This document shows positions 50,341 through 60,021 of a stretch of 64,000 bases of DNA, one piece after another. The position numbers were made by a program, and so were the translations under genes. Each line of letters begins with the position of its first letter. The first letter of the stretch is position 1. The notes beneath the pieces were generated by a model. It was given only the letters and a program-made list of their open reading frames with translations. It did no database searches and was not told the DNA's origin. Source of the DNA: an uncultured Clostridia bacterium (GTDB lineage Bacteria > Bacillota > Clostridia > Christensenellales > Borkfalkiaceae); NCBI GenBank assembly GCA_947624445.1, contig CANQKF010000005.1:1-64000 (forward strand), given 5' to 3'.

Positions 50341-52149
50341 ATGGAAAGACAGGGAAACATTCGCATTTCCAGCGAAAACATGATGCCGATCATCAAAAAG
50401 TGGCTCTATTCGGAAAAGACGATCTTCCTCCGCGAGATCGTCGCCAACGCGGCGGACGCCATCACCAAGCGCAAAAAGCTCGTCGCGATGGGCGAAGCGG
50501 AGGCCGCGGAATACAGGATCACGGTGACGACCGACGAAAAGGCGGGCACGCTCATCGTCGAGGACAACGGCGTCGGCATGACCGAGGAGGAAGTGGAGAA
50601 GTACATCACCCAGATCGCCTTCTCGGGCGCCGCCGACTTTTTGGAGAAATACGAAAAGGCGGGCGGCGACGGCATCATCGGGCACTTCGGGCTGGGCTTC
50701 TATTCCGCCTATATGGTCTCGGACGACATCGAGATCTTCACAAAGTCCTGCATGGGCGACGCGAAGGCCGTGCGGTGGGAATCGGACGGCGAGAGCACCT
50801 ACACGATCGGGGACGCCGAGAAGGGGAGCGCGGGCACCAAAGTCGTCATGCACCTTGCGGAGGAGGAAAAGGAGTTCCTCTCCGAAGCGCGCATCCGCGA
50901 GCTGCTTGCAAAGTACTGCTCCTTCATGCCCTATGAGATCTATCTCAATCCCAAGGGCGAGGACGATAAGCCCGTCAACACGCCCGCGCCGCTCTATGCG
51001 AAGCAGCCCAAGGACTGCACCGACGAAGAATACCGCGCCTTCTACCGTGATACCTTCGCCGATTACCAGGAGCCGCTCTTCTGGATCCACCTCAACATGG
51101 ATTATCCCTTCCGCCTCAAGGGGATCCTGTACTTCCCGAAGGTCAAAAAGCAGGTCGAGCTCGAGCGCGGGCAGGTGAAGCTCTACTGCAACCAGGTGTA
51201 CGTCGCCGACAACATCAAGGAAGTCATTCCCGAATTCCTGATGCTCCTGAACGGCGTGATCGATTGCCCGGATATCCCGCTCAACGTCTCGCGCTCCTTC
51301 CTCCAGAACGACCGACAGGTGCAGAAGATCGCCGCGCACATCGTCAAAAAGGTGGCGGACAAGCTCATCGAGCTGTTCAAAAACGACAGGAGCCGCTTCG
51401 AGAACTGCTGGGAGGACCTTGCGACTTTCGTCAAATTCGGCTGCGTCAAGGATGACAGCTTCTATCAGAAGGTCAAGGAGATCATCATCTACAAGAACCT
51501 TGCGGGAGAATATCGCCCGCTCGAGAGCTTTCTCGGCGAGGAGATCTCCGACGCGGAGGCGGAAAAGGGGACCGAGCCGCAACCCGTCTACTATGTCTCC
51601 GATCCCGATAAGCAGGCGCAGTATGTGAAGATGTTCAAGGACGCCGGGCTCGACGCCATCCTCTGCGATACCTACATCGACCCGCACTTCATCAGCTATA
51701 TCGAATACAAAAATCCCAAACGGGTGCGCTTTTTGCGCATCGACGCCGATGTCGCGGGCGCGCTCAGAGAGGAGGGGGAGGAGGACGGCGCCCTCAAAGA
51801 GATCTTTGAGAACGTTTTGAAGGAGCGGAAGGTCGCCGTCAAATGCGAAAAGCTCAAGGATCCCACCGTTCCCGCGATCGTCAACGTCGCCGAATTCATG
51901 CGGAGAATGTCCGAAATGAACAGTTTTTACCGTATGGGGGATCTGCCCGCGGATCTGACGCTCGTTGTGAACACCGCGAACGAAAGCGTCGCCGCGCTCA
52001 AGGGCGCGGAGGAAGAGACCCGCAAAATAGGGGTGGAATATATCTATTTCCTCGCCCTCATGAGCTACCGTCCGCTGACGCCGCAGGAGCACGAGGAGTT
52101 CACCGCCGCGAGCAACACGCTGCTCGTCAAATATTTGGAAAAAAAGTAA
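50341..52149 (+). CDS. htpG: Hsp90-family chaperone HtpG
   Basis: 602 residues, near normal length. ATPase landmarks [39 protein letters not shown], then the middle domain with [11 protein letters not shown] (catalytic Arg region) and a C-terminal dimerisation domain. It folds or stabilises client proteins under stress. GAGGTACAAC lies before the ATG. No dedicated heat-shock operator was recognised upstream. Confidence 0.95.
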   Translation: MERQGNIRISSENMMPIIKKWLYSEKTIFLREIVANAADAITKRKKLVAMGEAEAAEYRITVTTDEKAGTLIVEDNGVGMTEEEVEKYITQIAFSGAADFLEKYEKAGGDGIIGHFGLGFYSAYMVSDDIEIFTKSCMGDAKAVRWESDGESTYTIGDAEKGSAGTKVVMHLAEEEKEFLSEARIRELLAKYCSFMPYEIYLNPKGEDDKPVNTPAPLYAKQPKDCTDEEYRAFYRDTFADYQEPLFWIHLNMDYPFRLKGILYFPKVKKQVELERGQVKLYCNQVYVADNIKEVIPEFLMLLNGVIDCPDIPLNVSRSFLQNDRQVQKIAAHIVKKVADKLIELFKNDRSRFENCWEDLATFVKFGCVKDDSFYQKVKEIIIYKNLAGEYRPLESFLGEEISDAEAEKGTEPQPVYYVSDPDKQAQYVKMFKDAGLDAILCDTYIDPHFISYIEYKNPKRVRFLRIDADVAGALREEGEEDGALKEIFENVLKERKVAVKCEKLKDPTVPAIVNVAEFMRRMSEMNSFYRMGDLPADLTLVVNTANESVAALKGAEEETRKIGVEYIYFLALMSYRPLTPQEHEEFTAASNTLLVKYLEKK

Positions 52150-52168
52150 GAATTTTTCAAATTTGCTA

Positions 52169-52206
52169 TTGACAATCGGGGCGCCGACTGCTATAATAAC
52201 AGTCGG
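52169..52206 (+). promoter_or_regulatory. Promoter of the cold shock gene with symmetric flanks
   Basis: TTGACA (52169-52174), 17-base spacer, TATAAT (52192-52197). The -10 box lies in the centre of an inverted repeat CCGACTG (52184-52190) / CAGTCGG (52200-52206). The leader to the start codon is about 60 bases. Confidence 0.85.
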
Positions 52207-52264
52207 TGTGAAAAAAGGACAGCGCACTGCCGCTGCCCGCTTGACACGACAGGAGGTAACTATT

Positions 52265-52477
52265 GTGAACGGAACTGTGAAATGGTTCAATGACGGAAAG
52301 GGGTATGGCTTCATTTCCAACGACGAAGGCGGGGACGACGTGTTTGTGCACTTCTCCGCGATCCAGACGGACGGCTTCCGCACGCTCAAAGAGGGTCAGA
52401 AAGTGACTTTCGAGACGGAACCCGATCCGAAAGACAGCGGCAAACTTCGCGCTGTCAACGTCGTACCCGTTTCCTGA
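52265..52477 (+). CDS. Cold shock protein (CspA family)
   Basis: 70 residues. [16 protein letters not shown] (RNP1) and DVFVHFSAI (RNP2) are complete; the end is [14 protein letters not shown]. It binds single-stranded RNA and DNA and acts as an RNA chaperone. The start is GTG, 7 bases after a perfect AGGAGGT. The monocistronic unit has its own promoter and a T-rich terminator. Confidence 0.96.
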   Translation: MNGTVKWFNDGKGYGFISNDEGGDDVFVHFSAIQTDGFRTLKEGQKVTFETEPDPKDSGKLRAVNVVPVS

Positions 52478-52504
52478 AGCGGTACATGGATGGAAAAAAG
52501 ATGG

Positions 52505-52543
52505 AAAAAAGAGACGCGCTGCTTGTTTTGCGCGTTCTTTTTT
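52505..52543 (+). terminator. Intrinsic terminator of the cold shock gene
   Basis: ACGCGC (52514-52519) with GCGCGT (52530-52535), flanked by A6 on one side and TCTTTTTTT on the other. Confidence 0.75.
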
Positions 52544-52589
52544 GTATTCGGCGCATAAAAATCGGCAATCATAATGTGGAGGGAGCTGC

Positions 52590-53621
52590 ATGAAGATCGC
52601 ATTTTTCGACGCAAAAGAGTACGATATCCCGTCCTTCCAAGCGGCGGCGAAAGGGACGGATCTCGAGTTCAAATTCTATGAGACAAAGCTCACGGCGGAT
52701 ACCGTCGAGCTCGCGAAGGGATACGACGGCGTATGCGTGTTCGTCAACGACGTTGTGGACAGCGCGGTCATCGAGAAGCTCGCGGAATACGGCATCGGCG
52801 TGCTTGCCCTGCGCTGCGCGGGGTATAACAATGTGGATATCCGCCGTTGCTACGGGAAGCTGCACGTCGTCCGCGTGCCCGCTTATTCACCGTATGCCGT
52901 TGCCGAACACACCATGGCACTGCTTCTCACTTCGATCCGCCGCATCCACAAGGCGTATAACCGCACGAAGGATTTCAACTTCTCTTTGCGCGGGCTCACG
53001 GGCTTCGACCTGCACGGAAAGACGGTCGGCGTCATCGGCACGGGGAAGATCGGCAGGATCTTTATCGACATCTGCCGCGGGTTCGGCATGCACGTCATCG
53101 CCTACGATAAGTATCCAGCGCAGGGGACGGACATCGAGTATGTTTCGACGGACGAACTCTTCCGCCGCAGCGACATCATCTCCCTGCACTGCCCGCTCAC
53201 CGAGGAGACCTATCACATCATCGGGCGCGAAGCGATCGGAAAGCTCAAAAAGGGCGCCGTCATCCTCAACACCTCGCGCGGGGCGCTCATCGACGCCGAA
53301 GCGCTGCTCGAGGGCATCAAGCGGCGGATCGTCGGCGCGGCGTGCCTCGACGTCTATGAAGAGGAATCGGATATTTTCTTCCGCGATTTCTCGGGGCACA
53401 TCGTCGAGGACGACGTGCTCGCGCGGCTCATTTCCATGCCCAACGTCATCGTGACGAGCCACCAGGCCTTCCTCACCGAGGAGGCGCTCACGAACATCGC
53501 CGAGACGACGGTTGCCAACCTGCGCGCCTACTTTGCGGGGGAACATCTCGAAAACGAGCTCTGCTACCGCTGCGGAAAGGTGGAGGACTGCAAAAAGGAG
53601 CGGAGCGAGCGCTGCTTCTGA
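52590..53621 (+). CDS. ldhA: D-lactate dehydrogenase (2-hydroxyacid dehydrogenase family)
   Basis: 343 residues. NAD loop VGVIGTGKIGRIF, catalytic Arg in NTSRGALID, Glu in DVYEEESDIFF, His in TSHQAFLTEEAL; RCAGYNNVDI near residue 78 is typical of fermentative D-LDH. Reduces pyruvate to D-lactate with NADH. The last 20 residues are unusual: LCYRCGKVEDCKKERSERCF brings four cysteines. GGAGGG precedes the ATG. Confidence 0.93.
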   Translation: MKIAFFDAKEYDIPSFQAAAKGTDLEFKFYETKLTADTVELAKGYDGVCVFVNDVVDSAVIEKLAEYGIGVLALRCAGYNNVDIRRCYGKLHVVRVPAYSPYAVAEHTMALLLTSIRRIHKAYNRTKDFNFSLRGLTGFDLHGKTVGVIGTGKIGRIFIDICRGFGMHVIAYDKYPAQGTDIEYVSTDELFRRSDIISLHCPLTEETYHIIGREAIGKLKKGAVILNTSRGALIDAEALLEGIKRRIVGAACLDVYEEESDIFFRDFSGHIVEDDVLARLISMPNVIVTSHQAFLTEEALTNIAETTVANLRAYFAGEHLENELCYRCGKVEDCKKERSERCF

Positions 53622-53635
53622 CCAAAAAACGATAG

Positions 53636-53665
53636 AAAAAAGCACCGCACTGCGGTGCTTTTTTT
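53636..53665. terminator. Bidirectional terminator between ldhA and spoVG
   Basis: GCACCGC (53642-53648) with GCGGTGC (53652-53658), flanked by A-run and T-run, so it serves both converging genes. Confidence 0.9.
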
Positions 53666-53945
53666 ACTCTTGTCCGCCCACGGGCGCGCCTGCAAGCGCC
53701 TCTTTGTAGTGCTGCAGGATGATCTCGGAGAGCAGGTTGCGCGTCTCCTGGTTGATGGGGTGCGCAATATCTTTATACTCTCCTTCGGCAGTCCTGCGGC
53801 TCGGCATTCCGATGAAGAGCTCGCCCTCCCGCTCGAGGATCTTGATGTCGTGAACGACAAAGCACGCGTCGATCGTGATCGACGCCACTGCGCGGAGCAT
53901 TCCTTCGCGCGTCACCAAGCGAATCCGTACGTCGCTGATCTGCAT
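53664..53945 (-). CDS. spoVG: SpoVG-family regulator
   Basis: 93 residues. QISDVRIRLV, LRAVASITID, FVVHDIKILE and GLFIGMPSR-like LFIGMPSRRT, then DIAHPINQETRNLL, all match SpoVG throughout. SpoVG is a small nucleic-acid-binding regulator found in both spore formers and non-spore formers, so it does not prove sporulation. ATG chosen with AGGAGGGA upstream; a longer frame is rejected. It shares an AT-rich divergent gap with murC. Confidence 0.95.
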   Translation of the reverse strand: MQISDVRIRLVTREGMLRAVASITIDACFVVHDIKILEREGELFIGMPSRRTAEGEYKDIAHPINQETRNLLSEIILQHYKEALAGAPVGGQE

Positions 53946-53977
53946 TTCACATTCCCTCCTATCCGTATGTACTATCC

Positions 53978-54006
53978 ATTTTAACATAATATTTTATAAA
54001 AAACAA
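53978..54006 (-). promoter_or_regulatory. Promoter of spoVG
   Basis: Minus strand TTGTTT (54001-54006), 17-base spacer, TAAAAT (53978-53983). The surrounding 100 bases are very AT-rich. Confidence 0.65.
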
Positions 54007-54118
54007 TCATTTGCGCATAAATAATTTTGATAAAACAAAAATTTTCACAAATATTTCACAATTCATGCCGCAAGCGAGCCCTTGCACCGCCGCGCGGGGG
54101 TTCGGCATAGAATGGGGC

Positions 54119-55438
54119 ATGGATTCCGTGTGTGCTGATCCGAAAGGGATCTATTTCATTGGGATCGGCGGCGTGAGCATGAGCGCATTGGCGCTCCTTC
54201 TTCAGGACCGCGGCTATTCGGTGCGGGGCAGCGACGCCGTGCTCGGTGAGACGACCGCCCGCCTTGCCGCTTGCGGGATCCCCGTCTCCCGCGGCGAGGG
54301 GGAAGAGATCACAGAGCCGACCGTCGTCTACACGGGCGCCGTCGATGCGCGTCATCCGCAGCTCGCGGCGGCGATGAGCGCGGGAAAACGCCTGATCGCG
54401 CGCGCCGAGTTGCTCGGACGCTTTGCGGAGGGATTTCCGCATACGCTTTCCGTAGCCGGTTGCCATGGAAAGACAACGGCGAGCTGCATGCTTGCGCATG
54501 TGCTCTCGGCATGCGCGGCGCCCTTCACGGCGCACATCGGCGGGGAAGATCTCGATTTCGGCAACTGCCGCATCGCGGGGCGGGAATACTTTGTGACCGA
54601 AGCATGCGAATTCAAGCGGAGTTTTCTCTCGCTGAAGAGCTCGGTCGCCGTCATCCTCAACTGCGACCGCGACCACACGGATTGCTACCGCAACGACGGG
54701 GAGACCTTTGCGGCGTATTCCGCGTTTGCGGCGCAGGCGAAGGAAGTCGTCGTGAATGCGGACGACCCGCGGGCGCGGCGCATCCCGCATACGACCGATT
54801 TCGGGCTGTTTGCGGGCGAGATCCGTGCGGAGCAGCTCGTCGCGACGGGCGAAAAATACGCCTTCACGATCGCCGAGCGGGGGATCCCCGTCGTGCGCGT
54901 GTCGCTTCGGGTCGTCGGGAAAGTCCACATCTACAACGCGCTTGCGGCGTATGCCGCGGCGCGGCGCTGCGGCTTTGCGCCCGCGCAGATCAAGGAGGGG
55001 CTTGAGGCCTTCCGCGGGGTGAAACGGCGGTTCGAACGGGTGGGGACGATCGGGGGCGCCGAGGTCGTCTGCGACTATGCGCACCATCCGCGGGAGATCG
55101 CGGCGACGATCGCGACCGCGCAAAAACTGTGCAGAGGGGAGCTGCGCGTCGTCTTTCAGCCGCACACCTACACCCGCACCCGCGATTTTCTCGCAGATTT
55201 CGTGCGGGTCCTCGGCGGCTGCGAGCGCCCGATCGTATACAGCACCTATTCGGCGCGGGAGGCATTCGACTTCGCGGGCAGCGCCTGCCGTCTCGCGGCG
55301 AGCATTCCCGATGCCCGCTATGTGCAGAGCCCGCAACAGCTCAAGCGGCGCCTTACGGAGGGGCTCACGCCGCGGGATCTCGTGCTCGTGCTCGGCGCGG
55401 GCGACATCTATGCGATCGTGCGCTCCATTCTTGATTGA
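54119..55438 (+). CDS. murC: UDP-N-acetylmuramate:L-alanine ligase
   Basis: 439 residues. IYFIGIGGVSMSALALLL at the start, ATP loop VAGCHGKTTASCML (family usually has GTHGKTT), CDRDHTDCY, the EVVCDYAHHPREIAATI block and FQPHTYTRTRDFLADFV. Adds L-alanine to UDP-MurNAc, the step missing from the main cluster. The start is uncertain: ATG 54119 fits MurC homologues best but has only a weak ribosome site; ATG 54065 is in frame upstream. Confidence 0.92.
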   Translation: MDSVCADPKGIYFIGIGGVSMSALALLLQDRGYSVRGSDAVLGETTARLAACGIPVSRGEGEEITEPTVVYTGAVDARHPQLAAAMSAGKRLIARAELLGRFAEGFPHTLSVAGCHGKTTASCMLAHVLSACAAPFTAHIGGEDLDFGNCRIAGREYFVTEACEFKRSFLSLKSSVAVILNCDRDHTDCYRNDGETFAAYSAFAAQAKEVVVNADDPRARRIPHTTDFGLFAGEIRAEQLVATGEKYAFTIAERGIPVVRVSLRVVGKVHIYNALAAYAAARRCGFAPAQIKEGLEAFRGVKRRFERVGTIGGAEVVCDYAHHPREIAATIATAQKLCRGELRVVFQPHTYTRTRDFLADFVRVLGGCERPIVYSTYSAREAFDFAGSACRLAASIPDARYVQSPQQLKRRLTEGLTPRDLVLVLGAGDIYAIVRSILD

Positions 55439-55455
55439 ATTTGCGATATTTCTGC

Positions 55456-55494
55456 GGTCCGACAGCCAAACTATAGGTTGCCGGACTCTTTTTT
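55456..55494 (+). terminator. Intrinsic terminator of murC
   Basis: GGTCCGACAGCC (55456-55467) pairs with GGTTGCCGGACT (55476-55487) with several G-U pairs, then CTTTTTT. Confidence 0.75.
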
Positions 55495-55565
55495 CGCCGT
55501 GGAAAGCGGCGGAGGGCAGGCGCAGAAAAAATTTCCGAATCGGGGGAAAAATTTGGGATTTGGTA

Positions 55566-55594
55566 TTGAAACTCACGTAAAAATATAGTATAAT
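55566..55594 (+). promoter_or_regulatory. Promoter of the glycogen operon
   Basis: TTGAAA (55566-55571), 17-base spacer, TATAAT (55589-55594); leader of about 50 bases to glgB. Confidence 0.8.
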
Positions 55595-55653
55595 AAGATC
55601 ATGCGCGGGGGTGCGCCCGCGGGAACAAGGGGGAAGCCGCAAGGCGATTGGAT

Positions 55654-57627
55654 ATGAACGATCGGGCAAACAGCGAAACGGCGCGGGAGACGGATTTTCC
55701 GCTTCATCTCTATCATCACGGAAAGAACGACCGCATCTACGAGATCTTCGGCTCGCACTCTGCCGCCGAGGGGGGAGAAGCGGGCTATGTGTTCCGCGTC
55801 TGGGCACCGCACGCGAAGCGGGTCTCTGTCGTGGGCGATTTCAACGGATGGCGGGAGGACGCGCACGTCATGCGCCGCATGATCGACGGCGAGAGTTTCG
55901 AGCTGTTCATCCCGGGGATCAAGCAATACGATACCTATAAATATTGCATCGAAGCGCAGGACGGCCGCAGGCTCATGAAGTGCGATCCCGTCGGCTTCCA
56001 CACCGAGACGCCGCCCGCCAACGCTTCGAAGGTCTACGATCTCTCGGGATACGCCTGGGAGGACGCCGAATATCTGCGCGCGCGCGATCAAAAGAATGTT
56101 TTCACGTCGCCGATGAACATCTACGAGGTCAATCTTCTCTCGTGGAAGCGCCATGCCGACGGAAACTTCCTCTCCTACCGCGATCTTGCGACCGAGCTCG
56201 TTTCCTATGTCAAGGAGATGGGGTATACGCATGTCGAGTTCATGCCCGTCACCGAATATCCCTTCGACGGCTCGTGGGGATACCAGGTCACGGGATATTT
56301 TGCGGTCACTTCCCGCCTCGGGACGCCCCACGACTTCATGTATCTCGTCGATTGTTTCCACCGCGCGGGGATCGGCGTCATCGTCGATTGGGTGCCCGCG
56401 CACTTCCCGAAGGACGCCCACGGGCTCTATGAGTTCGACGGACAACCTCTCTACGAGAGCAGCCAGTGGGACCGCATGGAGCACAAGAGCTGGGGGACCC
56501 GCCGCTTCGACTACGGCAGGAACGAAGTGCTCTCGTTCCTGATTTCGGGCGCCTGCTTTTTCTTCGACCGCTTCCATGTCGACGGGCTCCGCGTGGACGC
56601 CGTCGCCTCGATGCTCTATCTCGACTACGACAAGCGCCCGGGCGAATGGGTGCCCAACATCTACGGCGAAAACAAGAATCTTGAGGCGATCGCCTTCCTG
56701 CGCAGGCTCAACGAGGCGGTGTTCCGCCGCTTCCCGTCCGCGCTCATGATCGCGGAGGAATCCACGGCGTGGGGGCTCGTCACCAAGCCCGGGAGCGTCG
56801 GGGGGCTGGGCTTCAACTTCAAGTGGAACATGGGCTGGATGAACGATATGCTCTCCTATCTTTCCCTCAATCCCTACTTCCGCATGAACAACCACAACAA
56901 ACTCACGTTTTCGATGATGTACGCCTTCTCGGAGAACTATGTGCTTCCCATCTCGCACGACGAAGTGGTGCACGGAAAGTGTTCGCTCATCAACAAGATG
57001 CCGGGCGAATACGCCGAGAAGTTTGCGGGCGTGCGCGCCTTCCTCGGCTATATGATGGCGCACCCCGGCAAGAAGCTCAACTTCATGGGGTATGAATTCG
57101 GGCAGTTCAAGGAGTGGGATTACCGCGAGGGGCTGGAATTCTTCCTCCGCGATACCTACGAGCTCCACGGCAAGCTCTCGGAGTACGTCAAGGCGCTCAA
57201 CCGCTTCTATACCGCGACGCCCGCCTTCTATGAGGTCGAAGATTCGTGGGAGGGCTTCGAATGGCTCGCACCCGACGACGCCGACCGCAACATCGTCTCT
57301 TTCATCCGCCGCGACAGGGCGGGCGGCGAGGTCATCTGCCTCTCCTGCTTCTCGGGGGCGGACGCCGAGGACTATCTGCTCGGCGTCAACCGCAAGGGGA
57401 AATATAAGATCGTGTTCTGCACCGACGATAAGCAGTTCGGCGGCACGGGGCGGGTCACGCGGAAAACGCTCACTGCCGTCCGCCGTCCCAGCCACGGGAA
57501 GATGTATTCGCTGCCCATCGCCGTTCCGAAATTCACGACGATGTATCTCGTCTATGTGCCCGCGGGGGAACGGGCGCCCAAAAAGGGAACAACGGCAAAA
57601 CAGCCGCAAATCAACGATAAAGTTTGA
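55654..57627 (+). CDS. glgB: 1,4-alpha-glucan branching enzyme
   Basis: 657 residues. CBM48-type N-terminus (FRVWAPHAKRVSVVGDFNGW), then GH13 catalytic domain: EFMPVTEYPFDGSWGYQVTGYF, IVDWVPAHFPKD, nucleophile Asp in DGLRVDAVASMLYLDY, acid Glu in MIAEESTAW, and Asp in LPISHDEVVHGK. Introduces alpha-1,6 branches into glycogen. ATG 55654 chosen; a TTG six bases earlier is in frame. First of five glycogen genes. Confidence 0.96.
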   Translation: MNDRANSETARETDFPLHLYHHGKNDRIYEIFGSHSAAEGGEAGYVFRVWAPHAKRVSVVGDFNGWREDAHVMRRMIDGESFELFIPGIKQYDTYKYCIEAQDGRRLMKCDPVGFHTETPPANASKVYDLSGYAWEDAEYLRARDQKNVFTSPMNIYEVNLLSWKRHADGNFLSYRDLATELVSYVKEMGYTHVEFMPVTEYPFDGSWGYQVTGYFAVTSRLGTPHDFMYLVDCFHRAGIGVIVDWVPAHFPKDAHGLYEFDGQPLYESSQWDRMEHKSWGTRRFDYGRNEVLSFLISGACFFFDRFHVDGLRVDAVASMLYLDYDKRPGEWVPNIYGENKNLEAIAFLRRLNEAVFRRFPSALMIAEESTAWGLVTKPGSVGGLGFNFKWNMGWMNDMLSYLSLNPYFRMNNHNKLTFSMMYAFSENYVLPISHDEVVHGKCSLINKMPGEYAEKFAGVRAFLGYMMAHPGKKLNFMGYEFGQFKEWDYREGLEFFLRDTYELHGKLSEYVKALNRFYTATPAFYEVEDSWEGFEWLAPDDADRNIVSFIRRDRAGGEVICLSCFSGADAEDYLLGVNRKGKYKIVFCTDDKQFGGTGRVTRKTLTAVRRPSHGKMYSLPIAVPKFTTMYLVYVPAGERAPKKGTTAKQPQINDKV

Positions 57628-57654
57628 AAGAATCCGAAGGGGGTAATTCAGGAA

Positions 57655-58851
57655 ATGCTCAGAAAGAAAGAATGCGTCGCAATGCTTCTCGCGGGCGGAC
57701 AAGGGTCGAGACTGTATGCGCTCACCAACAATATCGCAAAACCCGCGGTCGCATTCGGCGCGAAGTACCGCATCATCGATTTTCCGCTCAGCAACTGCAT
57801 CAATTCGGGGATCGATACCGTCGGCGTGCTGACGCAGTATGAACCGCTCGAGCTGAACGAATATATCGGGAACGGACAGCCTTGGGATCTCGACCGCGCC
57901 TTCGGCGGCGTGCACATCCTCTCGCCCTACCAGGCGAAGAAGAAGTCGTCGTGGTTCGAGGGAACGGCGAACGCCGTCTACCAGAACATGCACTTCATGA
58001 AGAAGTACAATCCCGATTATGTCTTGATCCTCTCGGGCGATCATATCTATAAGATGGACTATGCCGCGATGCTCCGCGCCCACAAGGCGACGGGGGCGGA
58101 CTGCACGATCGCCGCCATCGAAGTCCCCATGAAGGAGGCCTCCCGCTTCGGGATCCTCAACACGAACGAGGACGGCTCCATCTACCAATTCGAAGAGAAG
58201 CCCAAGCAGCCCAAGAGCAACCTCGCCTCGATGGGCATCTACATTTTCACGGCGGAAAAGCTCTTCAATTACCTCGAAATGGACGACGCCAATCCAGAAT
58301 CCTCCAAGGATTTCGGCAAAGACGTGCTTCCCGCGATGCTCCGCGCGGGCGAGAAGATGTATTCCTACCGCTTCCGCGGTTATTGGAAGGACGTCGGGAC
58401 GATCTCTTCGCTCTGGGAATCCAACATGGATCTTCTCGGCAAGGATCCCGCGTTCGACGTGGGCGACAGCGGCTGGAAGATCCACTCCCGCAATCCGCTT
58501 GCGCCGCCCGAATACATCGGCGAGAGCGCGGAGGTCGAGAATTCCATGATCGCGCTCGGCTGCGAGATCGAGGGGACGGTACAGAACTCCGTGCTCGCCT
58601 CGAACGTCGTCGTCGAAGCGGGGGCGACCGTCCGCGATGCCGTCATCATGGCGGGCACCGTCGTGAAGGCGGGCGCCTGCGTCGAGTATTCGATCGTCGA
58701 TGAAAACGTCGTGATCGACCGCGCTGCCGCCGTCGGCGAGCCCAAGAGCGCGGGCGCAGGGATCGCCGTGCTCGGAAGAAACATCACGATCGCCGCCGGC
58801 GCGAAGGTCAAGGGCGGCACCGTGCTCGATAAGGATTACAAGGGGGAATAA
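57655..58851 (+). CDS. glgC: Glucose-1-phosphate adenylyltransferase, catalytic subunit
   Basis: 398 residues. [24 protein letters not shown] holds the nucleotidyltransferase GG.G.RL loop; [32 protein letters not shown] and FEEKPKQP continue the active site. A left-handed beta-helix with repeated V/I-x-A/S-V pattern (about 290-395) closes the protein. Makes ADP-glucose, the donor for glycogen. Pairs with GlgD. Confidence 0.96.
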   Translation: MLRKKECVAMLLAGGQGSRLYALTNNIAKPAVAFGAKYRIIDFPLSNCINSGIDTVGVLTQYEPLELNEYIGNGQPWDLDRAFGGVHILSPYQAKKKSSWFEGTANAVYQNMHFMKKYNPDYVLILSGDHIYKMDYAAMLRAHKATGADCTIAAIEVPMKEASRFGILNTNEDGSIYQFEEKPKQPKSNLASMGIYIFTAEKLFNYLEMDDANPESSKDFGKDVLPAMLRAGEKMYSYRFRGYWKDVGTISSLWESNMDLLGKDPAFDVGDSGWKIHSRNPLAPPEYIGESAEVENSMIALGCEIEGTVQNSVLASNVVVEAGATVRDAVIMAGTVVKAGACVEYSIVDENVVIDRAAAVGEPKSAGAGIAVLGRNITIAAGAKVKGGTVLDKDYKGE

Positions 58852-58855
58852 GCAC

Positions 58856-59980
58856 ATGGCACATTCTACGGTCGGCGTTATCTTTTCCAATGTACACGAC
58901 GAAAATATCCCCGAACTCTCCCGTCATCGCACGATGGCGTCGGTCCCGTTCGGCGGAAGATACCGTCTCATCGACTTCGCCCTCTCGAATATGGTGAATT
59001 CGGGCATCACGACGGTCGGCATCGTCACGAAGAACAACTATCAATCGCTCATCGACCACCTCGGCAGCGGCAAGGAGTGGGATCTCGCGCGAAAAGACGG
59101 CGGCATCATCCTGCTTCCGCCCTATTCCGACGAGACCGATAAACCCTACACGACCCGCCTCGAGGCGCTCATGAGCATCACGGGCTTTTTGACGCACCGC
59201 AAGGAGGACTATGTGGTCATCTCCGACTGCGACGGCATCTCCCACATGGATATCGCCGATATCGTCCGCTTCCACGAGGAAAAGGGGGCGGATATCACGA
59301 TGGTCTATCACGACGAGAGCGAGCCCTGCGAATCCAACTACTTCATCACGCTCGATCCCGATCCCGCGACGGGGCGGGTGAAGGGGATCAAGATCAACCC
59401 GCGCGACCTCGCCGAGGGCGAAAACTATCATCTCTATGTCAACGTGATGGTGATGAGCCGCGAGTTCCTCGTCGGCACCATCCAGGACGCCGTCACGCGC
59501 GGCTTCTCGAGCTTCGGCAGGGATATCCTTGCGAAGAATGTGGAGACGCTCAAGATCTACGGCTACGGCTTCCGCGGCTACTATGCGGGCGTCAACTCCA
59601 TGCAGGATTACTACACCCACAGCATGGAGCTCCTCCGCCGCGAAGTCCGCGACGAGCTCTTTGGCGGCCGCGATATCTACACGAAGGTCCGCGACAGCGC
59701 ACCCTCGAAGTATCTCGGCGGCGCCGTCGTGCGCAATTCGCTCATCTCCGACGGCTGCGTGATCGAAGGAACGGTCGAGAATTGCATCCTGTTCCGCGGC
59801 GTCAAGGTCGGAAAGGGGAGCGTGATCCGGAATTCCATCGTCATGCAGGACTCCGTGATCGGCGAAAACGTCTCGCTCGACTGCGTTGTGACCGATAAGA
59901 ACGTCGTCGTGCGCGACAGAAGGACGCTTTCGGGCTGCGCGGAGCTGCCGTACTTCATCTCCAAGGGCAGAATGCTGTAA
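58856..59980 (+). CDS. glgD: Glucose-1-phosphate adenylyltransferase-like subunit GlgD
   Basis: 374 residues, paralogue of GlgC. PFGGRYRLIDFALSNMVNSGI and a beta-helix C-terminus are kept. The glycine-rich loop is lost: the matching N-terminus reads GVIFSNVHDENIPELSRHR. It is therefore probably a non-catalytic or regulatory partner that stimulates GlgC, as known in Bacillus-type GlgCD. It begins 4 bases after glgC. Confidence 0.95.
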   Translation: MAHSTVGVIFSNVHDENIPELSRHRTMASVPFGGRYRLIDFALSNMVNSGITTVGIVTKNNYQSLIDHLGSGKEWDLARKDGGIILLPPYSDETDKPYTTRLEALMSITGFLTHRKEDYVVISDCDGISHMDIADIVRFHEEKGADITMVYHDESEPCESNYFITLDPDPATGRVKGIKINPRDLAEGENYHLYVNVMVMSREFLVGTIQDAVTRGFSSFGRDILAKNVETLKIYGYGFRGYYAGVNSMQDYYTHSMELLRREVRDELFGGRDIYTKVRDSAPSKYLGGAVVRNSLISDGCVIEGTVENCILFRGVKVGKGSVIRNSIVMQDSVIGENVSLDCVVTDKNVVVRDRRTLSGCAELPYFISKGRML

Positions 59981-60021
59981 TCAAACAGTTGTAAGCGAAC
60001 AAAAAAAGAGGGGGAATTATT

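Noticed and set aside
48367..52389. 1340-codon minus-strand frame opposite ispH-rpsA, htpG and csp
   Set aside because: It spans three well-defined plus-strand genes, two promoters and a terminator, so it cannot be one gene.
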